Shown here one piece after another: positions 25,619-32,249 of a DNA stretch of 32,249 nt; positions within the stretch are counted from its first letter, which is position 1; each line of letters starts with the position of its first letter. The stretch lies in NCBI GenBank assembly GCA_003164925.1, contig PLRV01000005.1:32878-65126 (forward strand), in the 5' to 3' direction. The DNA is from Caulobacteraceae bacterium. Lineage in GTDB: Bacteria > Pseudomonadota > Alphaproteobacteria > Caulobacterales > Caulobacteraceae. The notes under the pieces were generated by a model, which made no database searches, was not told the DNA's origin, and was given only the letters and a program-made list of their open reading frames with translations. Both the position numbers and the translations under genes were made by a program.

Positions 25619-25963
25619 TCACGCATCGGCCTCGCCGAGTATCTGGCCAAACCCACAGACCCAAGGGCGAATATCGACTGTCTCGAACAGGTCGGCCCGA
25701 CTGTAAGGATCACCCTCAAGGAGGCGGGCGACCGTGTCGATGTTGTCGGCCTCGACCACCAGCATGGTGCCGTTCATGGTTCCCTCGCCAGCCTCCAACG
25801 TGGGGCCGGCGAGGACGATGCGCGCGCCCGGCACGCCATGATGGCGCAAGTAGACGCGGTGTTCGGGGCGTACTTTTTGGCGCAGTTCAAGCTTGCCGGG
25901 CTTGTCGGTCGCCAACACCAGGAACTGCTGCGTCGGGGCGTCTTGCTTGATCGCTGCGCTCAC
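25619..25963 (-). CDS. YciI-like protein (muconolactone-isomerase-like fold)
   Basis: The 114-residue product (FLVLATDKPGKLELRQKVRPEHRVYL, then GPTLEAGEGTMNGTMLVVEADNIDTVARLLEGDPYSRADLFETVDIRPW) matches the YCII family, small dimeric ferredoxin-fold proteins. A few of these are enzymes in chlorinated or hydroxylated aromatic breakdown, but most have no known reaction. The candidate catalytic His-Asp pair of the family appears as His in RPEHRVYL and Asp in GDPY. The GTG start at 25963 overlaps the MFS stop in a GTGA junction, a sign of translational coupling. The frame is open upstream through the antisense-like reading of the MFS gene and is not used. Confidence 0.85.
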   Translation of the reverse strand: MSAAIKQDAPTQQFLVLATDKPGKLELRQKVRPEHRVYLRHHGVPGARIVLAGPTLEAGEGTMNGTMLVVEADNIDTVARLLEGDPYSRADLFETVDIRPWVCGFGQILGEADA

Positions 25964-27270
25964 GGGCCGGCGATCCCCTCGGGGTGCTTGCTCTCGTATT
26001 CGTCGAGTTCCGAAACTTCGCCGGTGGAACCGCCGACGCGGCGCGGGGCGGTTTCCTTGAAGAACAGCGCGACGAGAATGCCGAGCAGCTGGCCGGCCAT
26101 CGCGAACCACAGCGTGTACTGAAGACCGTAGCCATTGGCGATGCCGCCCGCGATCGAGGGTGCGACGCCGCCGCCGAAGATCTCGCCCGCTCCGACAACC
26201 ACGCCAGTGACGGAGGAGATGAGGCCGAGCGGCGCCGCCTCGGCGGCGATCGGGCCGGCGATGATCGACAGCGCGCCGAAGTTCGCCCACGAAACCACGA
26301 ACAGCAAAGCGAACAGCATCCCCAGGCTCTGGCCGGTATGGATGAACGCCCACAGGAACAACGCCGAGACGGCGAAGGCGATGACAGTGGTGGTGCGACG
26401 GCCGAGGTGATCGGAGATCGCGGGCAGCGAGAACTGGCCGATGAAGCCGCCGACGCCGATGGCGGCGGTGACGAGACCCATTTGCTGTGCGTTGAGCTTG
26501 AGGAAGCCGGTCAGGTAGCTCGGCATCATGGCGCTCAGCACGAAGATGCCGGTCATGGCGCAGAGCAGGCCCAGCATGGCGAGCGCGACGTTGCGGTGCT
26601 TGAACATGTCCTTGAACGCGGCGCGCGGCGCATCGGAACGCTGCGCGATGGTCGCCGGCTCACGCACGGTGCGCCACAGCAGGAAGGCCGCGATCAGGCC
26701 GGGAATGCCGACGACGGCGAAGACGTAGCGCCACGACATGAAGCGCAGCATCTGCGTCGCCAGGATCGGCGCGAGCGCCATGCCGAACAGCGCGAATGAG
26801 CACTGGAAGATACCATTATTCATCCCGCGCCGCTTGGGGTGCGAGGCTTCGACGGCCGTGGCGATGCCGACCGAGGCGACCGGCCCTTCGGCGACGCCCA
26901 TGACGGCGCGGATGACGACGAGACCCAGCAGCGTGGTCGCCAGGCCGCTTAGCACCGACAGCACTGAGAACAGGGCGACGGCGGGAACAAGGATCTTGCG
27001 GCGGCTGAAACGGTCCGACAAGCCGCCCAGCACCATGGCCGAGACGCCCCAGGCGATGCCCAGCACGCCGACGAGGTTGCCAAGGTCGCCCGGCGTGAGG
27101 CCGAGGTCCGCGCCCATGCCGGCCGCGAACAGCGGGGGCAACACCCAGCGGTCGAGGCCGACGAGGCCGAACGCCAGGGTCAGCAGTGCAATCACGCGGA
27201 ACTCGTACTTGGTGTCCCACCCACCGTTGGGCGATGCGGCCGGTCCGGCCTTTTTGTCTACAAAACCCAT
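25960..27270 (-). CDS. Major facilitator superfamily transporter, probable organic-anion importer
   Basis: The 436-residue product has twelve predicted helices in two six-helix halves. It shows the loop 2-3 MFS motif as GGLSDRFSRRKILVP, a helix 4 segment VIRAVMGVAEGPVASVG typical of anion:cation symporters, and the half-repeat motif as LPAISDHLGRRTTTV after a cytoplasmic middle loop. The tail ends KETAPRRVGGSTGEVSELDEYESKHPEG. Of two tandem ATGs behind GGGGGAGG, the second (27270) has the better spacing. The frame runs about 100 codons further upstream without conserved character. Linked YciI- and FAH-like genes suggest import of an aromatic- or sugar-derived acid, but this is inference. Confidence 0.88.
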   Translation of the reverse strand: MGFVDKKAGPAASPNGGWDTKYEFRVIALLTLAFGLVGLDRWVLPPLFAAGMGADLGLTPGDLGNLVGVLGIAWGVSAMVLGGLSDRFSRRKILVPAVALFSVLSVLSGLATTLLGLVVIRAVMGVAEGPVASVGIATAVEASHPKRRGMNNGIFQCSFALFGMALAPILATQMLRFMSWRYVFAVVGIPGLIAAFLLWRTVREPATIAQRSDAPRAAFKDMFKHRNVALAMLGLLCAMTGIFVLSAMMPSYLTGFLKLNAQQMGLVTAAIGVGGFIGQFSLPAISDHLGRRTTTVIAFAVSALFLWAFIHTGQSLGMLFALLFVVSWANFGALSIIAGPIAAEAAPLGLISSVTGVVVGAGEIFGGGVAPSIAGGIANGYGLQYTLWFAMAGQLLGILVALFFKETAPRRVGGSTGEVSELDEYESKHPEGIAGP

Positions 27271-27610
27271 CATGATCCTCCCCCTATGAAACCTCTGAAG
27301 CCACGGCAACGACGGCGCACGCCGATCGAGCGTATTTGGTGAAACGCTTCGCAGAGATGCACCTGGATGTCGAGCCCGGCGAGCTCGGCCAGTTCGCTCA
27401 AATAGGCCCACCTGAACAATCCTGATCCACGGGACCGAGGCCGTCGTCTGCACGCCGCAAGGCGCCCAGGCCGTCCATGACGAACTGAGCTTGGCGCCAA
27501 AAAGGAACTGGCATGGGTCGAAGGCAGCGGTCTTCAACTGATTTCGCCAAGGGGGTATCGCTTCCTTTTCCTGCATTGACGGCGCGCGCGCCTAGTTCTA
27601 GCGCCAGTGC
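27271..27610. other. Gene-free stretch between the MFS gene and thiE
   Basis: These 340 bases contain the minus-strand leader of the MFS gene, a decayed gene fragment on the plus strand (27419-27541) and the thiE leader. No TPP riboswitch signature is visible before thiE, and no intact gene is present. Confidence 0.6.
27419..27541 (+). pseudogene. Probable C-terminal remnant of an alpha/beta-hydrolase gene
   Basis: One plus-strand frame reads ILIHGTEAVVCTPQGAQ, then about 20 further residues ending KAAVFN before a stop. The pattern resembles the strand and helix around the catalytic Asp/Glu region of dienelactone-hydrolase-like or small esterase proteins (HGTE, then P-x-GA, then NWH). The same frame is closed by a stop directly upstream, and nothing resembling the nucleophile motif G-x-S-x-G precedes it. 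Position beside a catabolic cassette fits a deletion relic. The call rests on a 40-residue resemblance from memory. Confidence 0.35.
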
Positions 27611-28264
27611 ATGACCGCCTCTGCCTGCCGCCTCTATCTGATCACTCCGCCCCGGATCGACGATCCCGCAGCCTTTGGCGAGGCCCTTAAGGCCGCGTTG
27701 GACGCGGGCGACGTGGCGGTGCTGCAGATACGGCTGAAGGATGTGGACGATGCCGGGATCGCCGAGGTGGTGCGGGCGCTCCTGCCTGTCGCCCATGCTC
27801 ACGATGTCGCGGTGATCCTGAACGATCGACCGGACCTGGCCGTGCGCCTGGGCTGCGACGGCGTCCATATCGGCCAGGACGACGCCTCATATGCCGAGGC
27901 CCGCCGCATAATGGGGTCGAACGGCGTCGTCGGCGTCACCTGCCACGATAGCCGGCACCTGGCCATGGAGGCGGCCGAGGCGGGGGCCGATTATGTGGCC
28001 TTCGGCGCCTTCTTTCCCACGGCCACCAAGGCGCCGCTCTACCACGCTGAGCCTGAGCTTCTGACCGTCTGGCAGGAGGTCATGCAGACCCCGTGCGTGG
28101 CCATCGGCGGGATCACCGCGGCTAACGCCCGCGGCCTGGCTGCGGCGGGAGCGGATTTCCTCGCCGTCAGCGCCGGGGTGTGGGCGCATCCCGAGGGACC
28201 AGCCGAAGCGGTAAGGGCGCTGAACGCCGAGATAGCGGAGGGCGTGAAGGCGCGGCGGACCTAG
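27611..28264 (+). CDS. thiE: Thiamine-phosphate synthase
   Basis: ThiE joins HMP pyrophosphate and the thiazole phosphate to give thiamine monophosphate. The 217-residue TIM-barrel protein shows the family marks in order: [47 protein letters not shown] (the position of the usual GxSxHxxxE motif), [16 protein letters not shown], and the phosphate-binding [14 protein letters not shown]. No other thi gene or TPP riboswitch adjoins it, so control is not obvious. The leader contains no strong ribosome site. In this window it follows the catabolic cassette and precedes a palindromic repeat element. Confidence 0.94.
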   Translation: MTASACRLYLITPPRIDDPAAFGEALKAALDAGDVAVLQIRLKDVDDAGIAEVVRALLPVAHAHDVAVILNDRPDLAVRLGCDGVHIGQDDASYAEARRIMGSNGVVGVTCHDSRHLAMEAAEAGADYVAFGAFFPTATKAPLYHAEPELLTVWQEVMQTPCVAIGGITAANARGLAAAGADFLAVSAGVWAHPEGPAEAVRALNAEIAEGVKARRT

Positions 28265-28293
28265 CGCGCTTGCTTCGCGGGCGCCGCGTCGCC

Positions 28294-28405
28294 GGAGCAC
28301 GTCAGGCGAAAGTGGATGCCGATTTCGCCGCCAGACGTGCTCCAACTCCAAGAGTTCGAGCCTTTTTATCCGGTTCAGATGTTTCCATTTGAACCGGAAA
28401 GGCTC
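28294..28405. repeat. 112-bp double-palindrome element, RIME-like
   Basis: Two palindromes sit side by side. The left one has arms GGAGCACGTC (28294-28303) and GACGTGCTCC (28334-28343) with an inner pair GGCGAAA (28305-28311)/TTTCGCC (28323-28329). The right one has outer arms GAGCCTT (28358-28364)/AAGGCTC (28399-28405) and inner arms TCCGGTTCA (28369-28377)/TGAACCGGA (28390-28398). Length and two-palindrome design match rhizobial intergenic mosaic elements (RIME, about 106-109 bp). It fills most of the gap between thiE and the inositol monophosphatase gene. Confidence 0.75.
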
Positions 28406-28446
28406 TAGGGTCCGCGCCCGTTCCCGACAGCCTTTACGGATTTCCA

Positions 28447-29241
28447 GTGAGCACGCCCTCGGCCCTCCTCAAGGTGATGATCGACGCCGCCCGCAAGGCT
28501 GGCCGCGGCCTGGCGCGCGACTTCGGCGAGGTGGCCGAGCTGCAGGTGTCCAAGAAAGGCGCGGGCGATTATGTCTCCGCCGCTGACATCAAGGCCGAGC
28601 AGGTGCTGATCGAGGAACTGACCAAGGCGCGGCCGGGCTACGGCGTTTTGGCCGAGGAGAGCGGCCTGACCGAGGGCAGCGACAAGACCCATACCTGGAT
28701 CGTCGATCCTCTGGACGGCACCACCAACTTCCTGCACGCCATCCCGCATTTCGCGGTCAATATCGCCTTGCAACGCGAGAGCGCAATCGTCGCCGCCGTT
28801 ACCTACAATCCCGCTAGCGGCGACATCTTCTGGTCCGAGCGTGGCAAGGGCGCCTTTCTCAATGACAAGCGTCTACGGGTGGCGGCGCGCCGGGACCTGA
28901 CCGAGACGGTCCTGGCCACAGGCATTCCCTTCGTCGGCCGTCCGGGCCACGCTACCTTCCTGAAAGAGCTGCACCAGATCGCCCAGCGCGTGTCCGGCGT
29001 GCGTCGCTTTGGATCGGCGGCGCTCGACCTGGCCTGGGTGGCGGCCGGCCGGTTCGATGGCTACTGGGAGCGCAACCTCAAGCCCTGGGACATCGCGGCC
29101 GGTCTGCTGCTGGTGACCGAGGCGGGAGGCAGAGCCTCGGGGATCGAGGCGGATGAGGATCCTCTAATCAGCGGCAATATCTGCGCCGCCAATCTGGAAT
29201 TGCACCCCCTGATCGTCGAGCGGTTGCAGGCCGCGCGCTAG
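28447..29241 (+). CDS. Inositol monophosphatase family protein
   Basis: Family members are magnesium-dependent, lithium-sensitive phosphatases acting on inositol-1-phosphate, sugar phosphates or PAP. SuhB members also contact transcription complexes. The 264-residue product keeps all metal sites: Glu70-Glu71 in LAEES, Asp87, Asp90 and the signature DPLDGTTNFLH (87-97), and WDIAAGLLLVTEAGG near 213-227 with the third Asp. KKGAGDYVSAAD near 36-47 is also typical. The start is a GTG at 28447, giving MSTPSALLKVMIDAARKAG, and no strong ribosome site is seen. Within the family I cannot separate SuhB from other inositol-phosphatase types. Confidence 0.92.
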   Translation: MSTPSALLKVMIDAARKAGRGLARDFGEVAELQVSKKGAGDYVSAADIKAEQVLIEELTKARPGYGVLAEESGLTEGSDKTHTWIVDPLDGTTNFLHAIPHFAVNIALQRESAIVAAVTYNPASGDIFWSERGKGAFLNDKRLRVAARRDLTETVLATGIPFVGRPGHATFLKELHQIAQRVSGVRRFGSAALDLAWVAAGRFDGYWERNLKPWDIAAGLLLVTEAGGRASGIEADEDPLISGNICAANLELHPLIVERLQAAR

Positions 29242-29243
29242 CG

Positions 29244-29269
29244 CAGGATCGGTAGACAGGATCGGTAGG
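29244..29269. repeat. Short tandem duplication
   Basis: Two 13-base copies, CAGGATCGGTAGA and CAGGATCGGTAGG, stand head to tail three bases after the stop codon of the phosphatase gene. Confidence 0.8.
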
Positions 29270-29287
29270 CTGAATACAGCCTGAACC

Positions 29288-29328
29288 GTGAATCCGGCTC
29301 TAAATCAAAAATGTAGAGCCGGATTCAC
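29288..29328. repeat. Perfect 15-bp inverted repeat overlapping the ABC exporter stop codon
   Basis: GTGAATCCGGCTCTA (29288-29302) and TAGAGCCGGATTCAC (29314-29328) are perfect inverted copies with an 11-base loop. The stop codon of the ABC exporter (29325-29327, minus strand) lies inside the right arm. The sequence TCCGG[T/C]TC in the arm is shared with the right palindrome of the element at 28358-28405, suggesting the same repeat family. It may also act as a two-way terminator between the convergent genes. Confidence 0.85.
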
Positions 29329-31244
29329 GCCCCGAACCGTTCCGGTTCGAGGCGATCAGGCTCTGAGACAGCCCGCGTGGGGGCGTCAGTGCTGGGCCCG
29401 AACTGCAGCTTGGCCAATCGTGCGTATAGACCGCCGCGCGACACGAGCTCTGCGTGGGAGCCGTCCTCCACGATGCGGCCTTCGTCCACCACCAGTATGC
29501 GGTCGGCGCGCAACACCGTGGCCAGCCGGTGGGCGACCACCAGAGTGGTGCGTCCGGCCATGGCCTGGTCAAGCGCCGCCTGCACCAGCCCTTCGTTCTC
29601 GGCGTCCAGCGCGCTGGTGGCCTCGTCCAACAGCAGGATCGGCGCCTCGCGCACCAGAGCCCGGGCGATGGCCAGCCGCTGGCGTTGGCCGCCAGACAAG
29701 GTGCGGGCGCGCTCGCCGATGGGCGTATCCAGGCCCTGAGGCAGAGCCATCAGGAAACCTTCGGCCTGGGCGGCCCTAACCGCGGCCATGACGCTTTCGA
29801 GATCGGCATCGGGTTGTCCGAAGCGGATGTTGTACAGGGCCGAGCCCGAGAACAGCGCCGCGTCCTGCGCCACCAGCGCCATGCGCCGCCGGGCCTCGGC
29901 CGGGTCCACATGCCGCAGGTCCACGCCGTCCAGCAGAATGGCCCCGCCTTGCGGATCGAAGAACCGCAGCAGCAAGCGCAGGATCGTGCTCTTGCCCCCT
30001 CCGGAGGGACCTACCAGCGCCACCCGCTCGCCGGCCCGCACCGTAAAGCTCACCCCGTGCAAGGCCTGGGCGTCGTCCCGGCCCGGATAGGCGAAGCTCA
30101 CCTCGCGGAATTCGATTTCGCCCTTGGCGGGCGTCGGCAGGGGCACGGGATAGGCCGGAGCCGATATCTTGGGCTTGGCGGCGAGCAGTTCGTCGATCCG
30201 CTCCATGGCGCCCGCGCCTTTCTGCAAGTCGCCCCACACCTCGCCCAGCGCGCCCACCGAACTGGCGGCCAGGAACGACAGGAACATGAACTGCACCAGA
30301 ACGCCCGCCGACAAGGTTCCTGAACGGACGCCCTGAACGCCCCACCACAGGATCACCGCCACGGCGGCGAACACCAGGACCATGGCCCCGCCGGTCAGAA
30401 CCGCGCGCGCGAAGATGCGTGTCTTGGACACCGCGAAGGCCGCTTCCACCGCCTCGTCAAAGCGGTCCGCCGCGCCGGCCTCCCGGCCGAAGGCCTGGAC
30501 CGTGTCGAGGGCGTCTAGGGTTTCGCCCGCATAGCCTACGGCCTCGGCAAAACGGTCCTGAGCGGCCGCGGATAGACGCCGCACGCGCCTTCCGTAGGTG
30601 ATCAGGGGCGCCAGAACCAGGGGGATCAGGATTAGCACCAAGCCGGTCATGCGCGGGCTGACGGCCACCAACATGCCCACCGCCCCGCACGCCAGGAAGC
30701 TGTTCCTGAGACCGATCGAGGACGACGACGACACGAGATTCTCGACGATGGCGATGTCGGTGGTCATGCGCGACAGCACTTCGCCGGTGCGAGTCTTCAA
30801 GAAGAAGCCCTGGTCCAAGGTGAGAATGTGCCGGTAAAGCCTTTCGCGAAGATCCGCCGCCACGCGTTCGCCCAGACGCGCGAAGAAAAAGAAACGCGAT
30901 CCGGCGGAAATCGCCTGGACCGCCGCGAAGAGGCTGAGCAGAGCAAACGCGGGGCCCATATGCCCCAGGGCGCGCGCGGTGGGCAGGCCAGCGTCGACCA
31001 CGGTGCGGGCGCCGACGGTCAAGGAGAGGGTCGCGCCCGAGGAGAGGATCAGAAACAATACGGCGCCGACGGCGTCGCTTCGGTGCGCGGCTAAGATCGG
31101 CCACAGCTGGGCCAGCGGTCGCAGGTTCCTGCTGCGGGCGCGCTTCTGAGCGGCGTTGGTCATGGCCTTGTGCAGGGTCGTGCCGGAGCTTGGGCGGTCT
31201 CCAACTCGCTCCACGATGCCAGGAGCGTCGGTCATGGGCGCCAT
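29325..31244 (-). CDS. MsbA-like ABC exporter (fused membrane and ATPase domains)
   Basis: The 639-residue half-transporter should work as a homodimer in the inner membrane, exporting lipids or hydrophobic compounds. Residues 45-345 form the six-helix type I exporter domain, with the coupling segment [21 protein letters not shown] near 143-163. The ATPase domain at 375-615 has Walker [10 protein letters not shown] (412-420), Q-loop Gln460, signature LSGGQ (516-520), Walker B ILLLD with catalytic Glu541, and switch His572. All catalytic residues are present. The ATG at 31244 is used, and another ATG three codons on is equally possible, as neither has a clear ribosome site. The gene diverges from rpmE. 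Its 3' end lies in an inverted repeat. Confidence 0.93.
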   Translation of the reverse strand: MAPMTDAPGIVERVGDRPSSGTTLHKAMTNAAQKRARSRNLRPLAQLWPILAAHRSDAVGAVLFLILSSGATLSLTVGARTVVDAGLPTARALGHMGPAFALLSLFAAVQAISAGSRFFFFARLGERVAADLRERLYRHILTLDQGFFLKTRTGEVLSRMTTDIAIVENLVSSSSSIGLRNSFLACGAVGMLVAVSPRMTGLVLILIPLVLAPLITYGRRVRRLSAAAQDRFAEAVGYAGETLDALDTVQAFGREAGAADRFDEAVEAAFAVSKTRIFARAVLTGGAMVLVFAAVAVILWWGVQGVRSGTLSAGVLVQFMFLSFLAASSVGALGEVWGDLQKGAGAMERIDELLAAKPKISAPAYPVPLPTPAKGEIEFREVSFAYPGRDDAQALHGVSFTVRAGERVALVGPSGGGKSTILRLLLRFFDPQGGAILLDGVDLRHVDPAEARRRMALVAQDAALFSGSALYNIRFGQPDADLESVMAAVRAAQAEGFLMALPQGLDTPIGERARTLSGGQRQRLAIARALVREAPILLLDEATSALDAENEGLVQAALDQAMAGRTTLVVAHRLATVLRADRILVVDEGRIVEDGSHAELVSRGGLYARLAKLQFGPSTDAPTRAVSEPDRLEPERFGA

Positions 31245-31251
31245 CCGGCGC

Positions 31252-31281
31252 TTGCCAGCGCGGATCCAACCGTTGTATACG
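31252..31281 (+). promoter_or_regulatory. Promoter of rpmE
   Basis: TTGCCA (31252-31257), an 18-base spacer and TATACG (31276-31281) place the transcription start near 31288, giving a 70-nt leader before rpmE. Confidence 0.65.
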
Positions 31282-31295
31282 CGCGGCTTCCTTTC

Positions 31296-31317
31296 ACCCG
31301 CCCCCTGGCGGGTTTTT
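31296..31317 (+). terminator. Intrinsic-terminator-like hairpin in the rpmE leader
   Basis: ACCCGCC (31296-31302) pairs with GGCGGGT (31307-31313) over a CCCT loop and runs into five Ts (31313-31317). It begins only about eight bases after the predicted transcription start. A second small hairpin, AGGCC (31325-31329)/GGCCT (31334-31338), follows it. The pair looks like an attenuator or a structured leader. Confidence 0.65.
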
Positions 31318-31357
31318 CGTATCGAGGCCTTTGGGCCTGGCGCACCGGGTCACCAAG

Positions 31358-31582
31358 ATGAAGCAAAACACCCATCCAGACTATCACTTCATCACGGTTG
31401 TGATGACCGATGGAACGACATACCAGACACGCTCTACCTACGGGAAAGAAGGCGCAACTCTAAACCTCGACATTGATCCGAAAACCCATCCGGCGTGGAC
31501 GGGCGGCAACCAGACCTTGCTCGACCGCGGCGGCCGCGTGTCGAGGTTCGCAGCGAAATACGGCGGTTTCCTGAAGAAATAA
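31358..31582 (+). CDS. rpmE: 50S ribosomal protein L31
   Basis: L31 bridges the large and small subunits near the central protuberance. The 74-residue product ([20 protein letters not shown] at the start, [23 protein letters not shown] near the end) is the alphaproteobacterial form and contains no Cys at all, so it is zinc-independent. The family motif HPAWTGGNQ is intact. It is transcribed alone, from the promoter at 31252-31281 to the terminator at 31607-31637, and has a structured leader. No clear ribosome site precedes the ATG, which is unusual for a highly expressed gene. Confidence 0.96.
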   Translation: MKQNTHPDYHFITVVMTDGTTYQTRSTYGKEGATLNLDIDPKTHPAWTGGNQTLLDRGGRVSRFAAKYGGFLKK

Positions 31583-31606
31583 AGGTACTCTGAGTTGGGC
31601 GATAAA

Positions 31607-31637
31607 ATGGCGGCCATCGTGGGCCGCCATTTTTTTG
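31607..31637 (+). terminator. Intrinsic terminator of rpmE
   Basis: ATGGCGGCC (31607-31615) pairs with GGCCGCCAT (31622-31630) over a six-base loop and is followed by a T-run. Four As precede the stem, so it can also serve the convergent DUF1465 gene on the minus strand. Confidence 0.9.
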
Positions 31638-31661
31638 AGCTGGGCCTGTTGTGATCGGCCT

Positions 31662-32171
31662 TTAGCCGCGGGCGCCAAAAACAGCGGCCAGTCGTTCGTG
31701 CTGTGACAGCACGGGATTGGCGTCTTCCTCGGTCGTCTGCAGGTACATGCGTTTGTCCAGATGCAGCACCCGCTCGTACAGCCGCGTGGAGCGCTCCAAA
31801 AGGCTTAGAATCCCTCCCGGCAACTCTTCTTCAGCCGCTGACGGTTGATCAGGCGTCGGTTCGGCCAAACGATAGCGTTCATTGAAGGCTTCGGCCGCGG
31901 GCATGTCCCCTTCGCGCACGGCCCGTTGCACCAGGAGCCACGAGGCCACCTGCATCAGACGGGTGGTTAGCCGCATGCTTGCGCCGGCGTAGGCCAGGGC
32001 CCCGCCGCGGGACAGAAGCTTGGCGTCCTGTCGGCCTGCGCCATCCAGATAGGCGGCCGTTTCCTCGACCAACTCCATGCCCTCCTGGAAGGTCCGCTCG
32101 AACAGCTCCGAGGACGTGAAGTCCTGCACACCGTTGGCCTGCACTGGCGTGGCCGTCCCAGCTTCAGTCAT
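31662..32171 (-). CDS. DUF1465 family protein
   Basis: The 169-residue protein belongs to an alphaproteobacterial family of unknown function, recognised by size and by the pattern SSELFERTFQEGMELVEETAAYLDGAG, then LTTRLMQVASWLLVQRAVREGDM with AEAFNERYRL, and ELPGGILSLLERSTRLYERVLHLDKRM. It is soluble and mostly helical, with a Pro/Glu-rich acidic insert (about 104-118) between two helical parts. There is no signal peptide. In alphaproteobacteria members often stand next to rpmE and an ABC exporter, as here, but no function follows from that. It converges on rpmE and shares its terminator. A possible GGAAAGGGC ribosome site lies upstream of the ATG. Confidence 0.85.
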   Translation of the reverse strand: MTEAGTATPVQANGVQDFTSSELFERTFQEGMELVEETAAYLDGAGRQDAKLLSRGGALAYAGASMRLTTRLMQVASWLLVQRAVREGDMPAAEAFNERYRLAEPTPDQPSAAEEELPGGILSLLERSTRLYERVLHLDKRMYLQTTEEDANPVLSQHERLAAVFGARG

Positions 32172-32249
32172 AAATAGCGCCCTTTCCAGGCTCGGAGACG
32201 GTTCTTCCGAGAAAGACCTTATCGTGCAACCGGCGTGCCAACATCGCCG

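Noticed and set aside
27330-27420. A second decayed gene upstream of the hydrolase relic (frame with FAEMHLDVEPGELGQFAQ)
   Set aside because: The frame is short, lacks any family I recognise and may be chance coding potential.
27500-27610. TPP riboswitch upstream of thiE
   Set aside because: I looked for the CTGAGA and related conserved segments and found none in the leader.

Overview
The window is high-GC (roughly two thirds G+C by eye) chromosomal DNA of an alphaproteobacterium, almost certainly a member of the Caulobacterales (Caulobacter/Phenylobacterium-like). The grounds are the zauP-zapA division pair, the ClpXP adaptor cpdR with its C-terminal Ala-Ala, the chromosome-structuring gene gapR, a motA that is not followed by motB, zinc-free forms of ribosomal proteins L31 and L36, and a compact gap-pgk-fba operon. 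There is no integrase, transposase, CRISPR array or phage gene in the window.

Layout. 1-3.1 kb: a probable 6S RNA on the minus strand downstream of zauP-zapA, then divergent tkt (transketolase). 3.2-6.3 kb: an SbmA/BacA-type peptide transporter converging on typA (BipA GTPase). 6.3-6.8 kb: a gene-free stretch with two operator-like inverted repeats and a well-formed small RNA gene (promoter, three hairpins, CCTCCC linker, eight-T terminator) that has no name I can assign. 6.8-15.0 kb: N-formylglutamate amidohydrolase, cpdR, tRNA-Val(GAC), the potassium transporter kup, a FUSC-family membrane protein, an orphan 116-residue protein and a c-di-GMP phosphodiesterase (EAL). 15.4-20.0 kb: mnmC, a tiny lipoprotein, motA and a lytic transglycosylase, all on the minus strand. 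20.2-24.5 kb: rpmJ, gapR with a tightly following small basic protein, then the operon gap-pgk-fba. 24.6-27.5 kb: a catabolic-looking cassette (MFS transporter, YciI-like protein, FAH-family hydrolase) followed by a scrap of an alpha/beta-hydrolase gene. 27.6-32.2 kb: thiE, inositol monophosphatase, an MsbA-like ABC exporter, rpmE and a DUF1465 gene.

How the genes fit together. tkt, gap, pgk and fba serve the lower glycolytic/gluconeogenic and pentose phosphate routes. cpdR, gapR, zapA, zauP, motA and the EAL protein are cell-cycle, division, nucleoid and motility functions typical of a dimorphic alphaproteobacterium. The MFS-YciI-FAH cassette probably takes up and hydrolyses an organic acid that I cannot name.

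Non-coding features of note: the sRNA gene at 6651-6731, a 112-bp double-palindrome element resembling rhizobial RIME repeats (28294-28405) with a degenerate relative near 19.98 kb and a single palindrome that contains the stop codon of the ABC exporter gene, an intrinsic-terminator-like hairpin in the rpmE leader, and a stem-closed element inside the catabolic cassette. Nothing in the window amounts to a clearly new multi-gene system. The most promising undescribed items are the sRNA, the rpmE leader, and the ORF after gapR that lacks an ATG/GTG start at its expected position.
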